From positions 47,182,001 through 47,246,000 of the forward strand of contig CM114271.1 of NCBI GenBank assembly GCA_050084515.1: a stretch of DNA of 64,000 nucleotides. The letters run 5' to 3'. Shown piece by piece: positions 59,806 through 64,000 of this stretch (the stretch's first letter is position 1; the number at the start of each line of letters is the position of its first letter). Source of the stretch: Blasia pusilla (taxonomy: Eukaryota; Marchantiophyta; Marchantiopsida; Blasiales). Made by a program: the position numbers and the translations under genes. Under the pieces are notes generated by a model that did no database searches, was not told the origin of the DNA, and saw only the letters and a list, made by a program, of their open reading frames with translations.

Positions 59806-59860
59806 ATCCTTGGCTCCCGGTTGGGTAGAGGCCAGGCTAGGTTTGATTACTGCCAAGGAT
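59806..59860 (+). other. tRNA-like module behind hAT copy 2
   Basis: 55 nt with the same outer pair ATCCTTGG / CCAAGGAT as 52535-52588. It has a D-arm-like CTCCCGGTTGGGTAGAG (close to the A-box pattern) and a B-box-like GGTTTGATTAC. The anticodon arm appears to be missing. Could act as an internal Pol III promoter or be a SINE head; not a functional tRNA. Confidence 0.45.
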
Positions 59861-61929
59861 GTTACAAGGGAGGAAAGAGTTTAGGGACCCAAGGAGATGG
59901 ACCAGGGAACTAGAAGAATGGAACATGGAGTGAGTGTAGGAACTACTGTGAGCAAGAAATAGCAAAGGTGAAAATGTAAAGAGGCAACAAAAAAATTTAG
60001 CCGGTTGATATTCTGGCTACCGGAAATTTTCCGGGGTTGTCTGACAAATTTATGAAATCTGCCGGGATAATTTTTTTTTAAATGGATAATTTGCCGCTAA
60101 AAAAAAAGTTTCCTTTTTTTCCCCGACTAACTTTTCCCAAAAACCGTCGTACTTAAAAATTTACCGGCAACCAGCGAGTTTTCGCCAAAAACTCCCCGGA
60201 CCTTGATCCAAACGTCATATGCACTTCGCATTGATGCACCACGTGTGAGTGCGCTCGCTCGCCTCCACTCTCACCCTTCGAGCAATGAACGGGCAGAACC
60301 GGGGCTACGTGTTGACCTAGCCGGGAAAATTCAGAGAATTCTGGGCCGTGTTTGAACATTCCGGATGCAATTTTGAGTGGGGTTGGAGGTATCCCGGAAA
60401 CCTGCTGGCCGGAAAGGGGTAGGGCGGTTTTCTACTGAGTCCCGGGGAATATGTGACGGAAATGCGGCGTTCCAACGACATGCCATCCGGTTTCTAGTTG
60501 CCGGCCAAAAAGGTCATTCTGGTTTGCTGCGGCATCAGTTGCCGGCTCCCGGAAAACTAGAAAATATAGGATTTAATCGAGGCCCTCCATCTTAGGGCAA
60601 GCCGCCACGTCGAGACTCAGATGAGGCCGCTAGGGGGCGGGGCCTAGGGCGTAGCCGCGTGCGATTCGCAGGAATCGAGTTCAATCGACTCGGGCCTAGA
60701 CGAGACTCCGAGGGGGTAGAGTGGAGGGGGATCCGAGGGGCTGTCATTTGCATGCCTCCCTTCTTCTGAGTTTGTGACCTCACTCGTCCTCGCTCGCACG
60801 GCTTTTTTTTTGCGCTCTCTCTCTATTGCTTCGCGTCGCTGCGAGCTCGGTGGTGTCTTTTCTTCGCTGCTCGCTCGTTGGTGTCTTTGCGGCGTTGCTC
60901 GATCCTTGGTGTTTTCTTGCATCTGCTCGATCCTCTGTTTCTTCGCGCTATTGCTCTTTCTTAATTGTGGTTGCTCGACCCTAAACGAGTTGGTGCTCAT
61001 TCTTTCCTTCGTTCAGGCCTGAGCTGCTCGACTCTAGCGCCGTCTGCTCTTGCCGTGTTTTTTTGGTCGAGGCCTGACTATGTTGTGTGTTGCATTGTTG
61101 CTCATGTGCTGAGCTACTCCTCGTGCAGGCCTGACTGTCTTGTGCGCGCTGTCGAGGTGCTCTCGTCTAGACTGACTCTCAACTCTTGAGTTGATTTCGT
61201 GACTTGTCCAAGCCCAAGTCCACCCAATTCTCTTGTGGTTGATGATGTTAAGCTGCTTTCGTCTTGGCCCGATTCCGAGCTGCTACTGATTTCGTCAATG
61301 CCCGAGCTCTATTTGTATACTCCAATTTCGCGCTCGTCTAGCCATTTTTTTCTCTGGTCCAGTCTCGACTTGACCTGTCGTTTGAGTCTTCTTGGTTCGT
61401 GGAGTCTCGGGTGCACTTGAGGTGCATACTCGAGGACTGTGACTGGTAGAACTTTGAAGCTCCACTGACCCGCTGTTGTGTTTGAACTTTGAAGTCTTCG
61501 TGTTTGTGCCCTTGTGCTCTTCGTTGCTACTTGAGTATCGGCAGCTCTGGCTTCAGAACTCTGAATGTACATGAATCCGAGCCGCGATTACGGACCTTAG
61601 GGAATCAGGTGTGTTTGATAACACATTGCATTGGCTCATAGTATCTTTTGCCAAGTCTTGGGGTTTAAGTACTTTTCAGATCCGCATTTTCTTGAGCTCC
61701 ATTGTTTCTTTAGCACCTACTAAGTGACAGGTTTATGTTGCGCAGCTTGCACAGCTTTGCTTAGAGTTTTACTCAGGTAAAGCCTTAGGTAGGGCATTAG
61801 GGCTCGCGGGTTTGGGTTACTTTAGTGAAGTGCACAACAATAAGAGAAAAATTGTACTAAGAATATAGTAGGTCCTTTACACCATATTTTAGTATCAACG
61901 TCATAGTTCTGCACTCTCTGAGCCTCTAC
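59861..61929. other. Flank between hAT copies 2 and 3, no gene
   Basis: 59990-60380 resembles the start of the fragment at 51510-51700. 60780-61580 is rich in GCTCG/CTCGA words and T-rich. Open frames on both strands show no known motif. This is the probable promoter and 5' UTR region of copy 3. Confidence 0.4.
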
Positions 61930-63868
61930 ATGGCTAAGAGACAGCGAACTATGAATGAGATGCTACACAAAGAAAGTTAGTCAAGACTTCGCAGAGGAGA
62001 ACAGTAGGTCAGGATCATCGGATGGGAGAGAAGGGGACAAATCAAATACTCCTCCGATAAGTCAGAGTAAGAAAAACATATTGGCTTGGAAGGATGTTTG
62101 GTATACTTTGTTCGATTGGATAGAATTCCATGTAGAATCTGGTTGGATTTTTTGCAAAGTTTGTATACAGGGTAAGGGGAAAAGCTCCTTTGCTAGGGAT
62201 AGTGCCATTAATTGTAAGGTTTCGGCCTTCACAAATCATGGTAAGTCGAATGAGCACATGAAGCTTGCATGGGCTGCGAATGTGGGGAACAGATCCATGG
62301 CCAAGGCTATAGCCACTACAAATCGGACTTGTGATATTGCACTTTTGACTTTGTTCAAATGTGCATATTTCGTTGCAAAGGAAGCCTTGCCATTTTCAAA
62401 GTTCTCAAATCTGTGTAAGTTATTGATTTCTGTGAGTGCACCTATAACCCGCGACTTGTACCAAGATGAAAAAATTTGTGCTGATATGTGTTATTATATT
62501 AGCCAGGTTCTTCTTAGGAGAAACCTTTCTAAAGTGCAACAATCTCCTTTCTTTGGGATAATGATTGACGAGTCCACAGATATCTCTGTCACTGGACACC
62601 TTGTTGTATTTGCAACTTACTTAGATGAGGGCCAGGTAGAGAGTTGTTTTATAGGATTGCTACAACGTCCAGAGAAATGTTCGAACGCAATCACTCATAA
62701 TTTGTTGGAGTTGATAAAGGATTCGGGACTAGAGGGATCAAAATTTGTGGCCTTTGGATCTTGTGGAGCTTCTACTATGGTAGGAAGCCAAAACGGAGTG
62801 GCATCTCAGCTGAAACAGAAGTTAAATCCTTTCATGTTGTCTGTGCATGAAAGGATTTAACACAGCACACAGTAAGAATCTTGTTGCTTCAACAACAGCA
62901 AAATGTGTAGGATGTAAGGAAATATCTACAGAAGTAGATTCAATATTGAATGCAGTAGCTGGATATTTTAGAAGGTCGTCCAAGAGGAAGCTTCCATAAC
63001 AATGAATTTTGTAATGGAGAACCCTGATCTGAATGCCTCAACTTTCTCTGAAGAAACTGGTTATCACATTCTACCAGACTTTGGTCCTCCATATGGGTAT
63101 TTGAAACGTTTACAGTCTGAGATTAGGGGCAGAAAGTTTCATAGTATTGAATTGTTGAGGAATCGGACCGGGAAAGATTTAGAGGCTGCCTTGTTGTTTC
63201 AAAAGAATTTTTCTGAGAGTGTTTGTATAGCTTTACAAGATCGGTTTAAGGATAACAATTTGATTAGTGCTATGAGGATAATGAATCCTCTGCACATGCC
63301 TTCAAGGCAAGTGGGACTGAATAGTTGGGGTTGTAAGGAATTAGATGACCTCTGTGCACATTTTGGGACAGACTTACCCTTCAAAGGTCAATTGCAACGT
63401 TCTTTACTGAGTATAGCAGCCATGAAACAAGAGTTTCAATCATTTAAGCTCATGGCCACTACGGAGTGGAAAGGTCGAAACTTCAAGGACTTGTGGGCTA
63501 TGGTAAGTTGGAGCCCGTCCTTGCAATGTAAGTTCTCTAACTTGCTCATTTTAGCCAACATTGCTAGGGTACAATGTGTTAGTACTGCTATTTGTGAGAG
63601 AGCCTTCTCTGTGCAGAATGTGATTAAGACTAAAAGTAGAAATAGATTATTGACAAAGCATCTGGATGTTGTTCTTAGGATTGCCTTAGAGGGGAAAATA
63701 GATGATTGTGCAACTTTGTTGGTTGAATCTGTAGTTTTTGGAAGAATTTTGCACACTTTAGGTATGTGTATGCCAATCCTGAGAGATATGTTTATGAGAT
63801 AGAAATTCCACCAGAGGTTCGTGTAAATTTAGATGCTTTAGACCCAAGTGAAGTTGTTGTGGATGTGT
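61930..63868 (+). pseudogene. hAT-superfamily transposase, copy 3
   Basis: Intact ATG at 61930 (MAKRQRTMNEML), but a frameshift follows within 30 bp. The next frame, 61955-62860, carries the zinc-finger part, SPFFGIMIDESTDIS, and AFGSCGASTMVG, in which the second catalytic Asp is replaced by Cys. A 14-bp fold-back palindrome (62822-62860) ends the frame. About 335 bp of the central core are deleted at about 62995, by comparison with copy 2. The C-terminal frame 63002-63802 includes ARVQCVSTAICERAFSVQN, the intact dimerisation signature. Inactive. Confidence 0.87.
62822..62860. repeat. Fold-back inverted duplication inside hAT copy 3
   Basis: Perfect 14-bp arms (62822-62835 and 62847-62860), 11-nt centre. 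The right arm is inserted relative to copies 1 and 2 and gives an in-frame stop (TAA). Confidence 0.9.
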
Positions 63869-63908
63869 AAGATGAGGGGGAAAAGCTTAGGGTTAGGGAT
63901 AAGGGGGT

Positions 63909-63964
63909 CCCTTTTCTGATACATTGAAGCTTTCATTAAAAAGCTTCAATGTATTATAGAGGGG
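63909..63964. repeat. Hairpin behind hAT copy 3
   Basis: Arms of about 24 bp (63909-63932 and 63939-63964) with one or two mismatches. Same place as in copies 1 and 2. Confidence 0.85.
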
Positions 63965-63968
63965 TAAG

Positions 63969-64000
63969 ATCCTTGGCTCCCAAATGGTGGGAGGCCTAGC
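63969..64000 (+). other. tRNA-like module behind hAT copy 3 (cut by the window end)
   Basis: Starts ATCCTTGGCTCCC like the modules at 52535-52588 and 59806-59860; the second half lies outside the window. Confidence 0.4.

Overview
The window looks like nuclear DNA of a land plant, probably a large, repeat-rich genome. I infer this from a 19-exon gene for a plant-type fatty acid amide hydrolase, plant-style GT..AG introns, and plant classes of transposon: Ty3/gypsy, Ty1/copia, LINE, hAT and Helitron. The species cannot be fixed from sequence alone.

Layout. 1-4.9 kb is AT-rich with no recognisable gene, apart from a Helitron-like 3' end. 4963-15086 (minus) is a complete fatty acid amide hydrolase (FAAH) gene of 19 exons, 601 codons plus stop, rebuilt exon by exon. 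Its two longest introns hold repeat debris and an unrelated exon-like fragment. 15.1-21.9 kb carries microsatellites, a degenerate minisatellite, a LINE endonuclease relic and a copia gag relic. 21950-34040 is a 12.1-kb Ty3/gypsy element on the minus strand (element 1) with a matching target-site duplication and a nested 2,005-bp insertion. 36862-38496 is an intronless gene for an unrecognised 544-aa protein. 43548-about 51150 is a second gypsy element of the same family (element 2), truncated at its 5' end. 51.2-64.0 kb holds three broken hAT transposase copies, one minus and two plus, with conserved hairpins and tRNA-like modules behind them.

Main discovery. Both gypsy elements carry a cytosine-5 DNA methyltransferase domain inside the polyprotein, between protease and reverse transcriptase. 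Motifs I, IV (PCQ), VI (ENV), VIII and X are in the standard order. Both also end, after the integrase, with a PHD-type zinc finger (C4HC3) where many gypsy elements have a chromodomain. The inferred order is gag (zinc knuckles) - protease - methyltransferase - RT - RNase H - integrase - PHD: a mobile element with its own DNA-methylation writer and a putative chromatin reader. Both copies are broken by stops and frameshifts, but at different places, so the parent was probably intact. I recall published reports of methyltransferase-bearing retrotransposons in dinoflagellates and charophyte algae; a land-plant family that also has a PHD finger would extend that.

Only FAAH and the 544-aa gene look like functional host genes. 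The rest is mainly mobile-element DNA in various states of decay.
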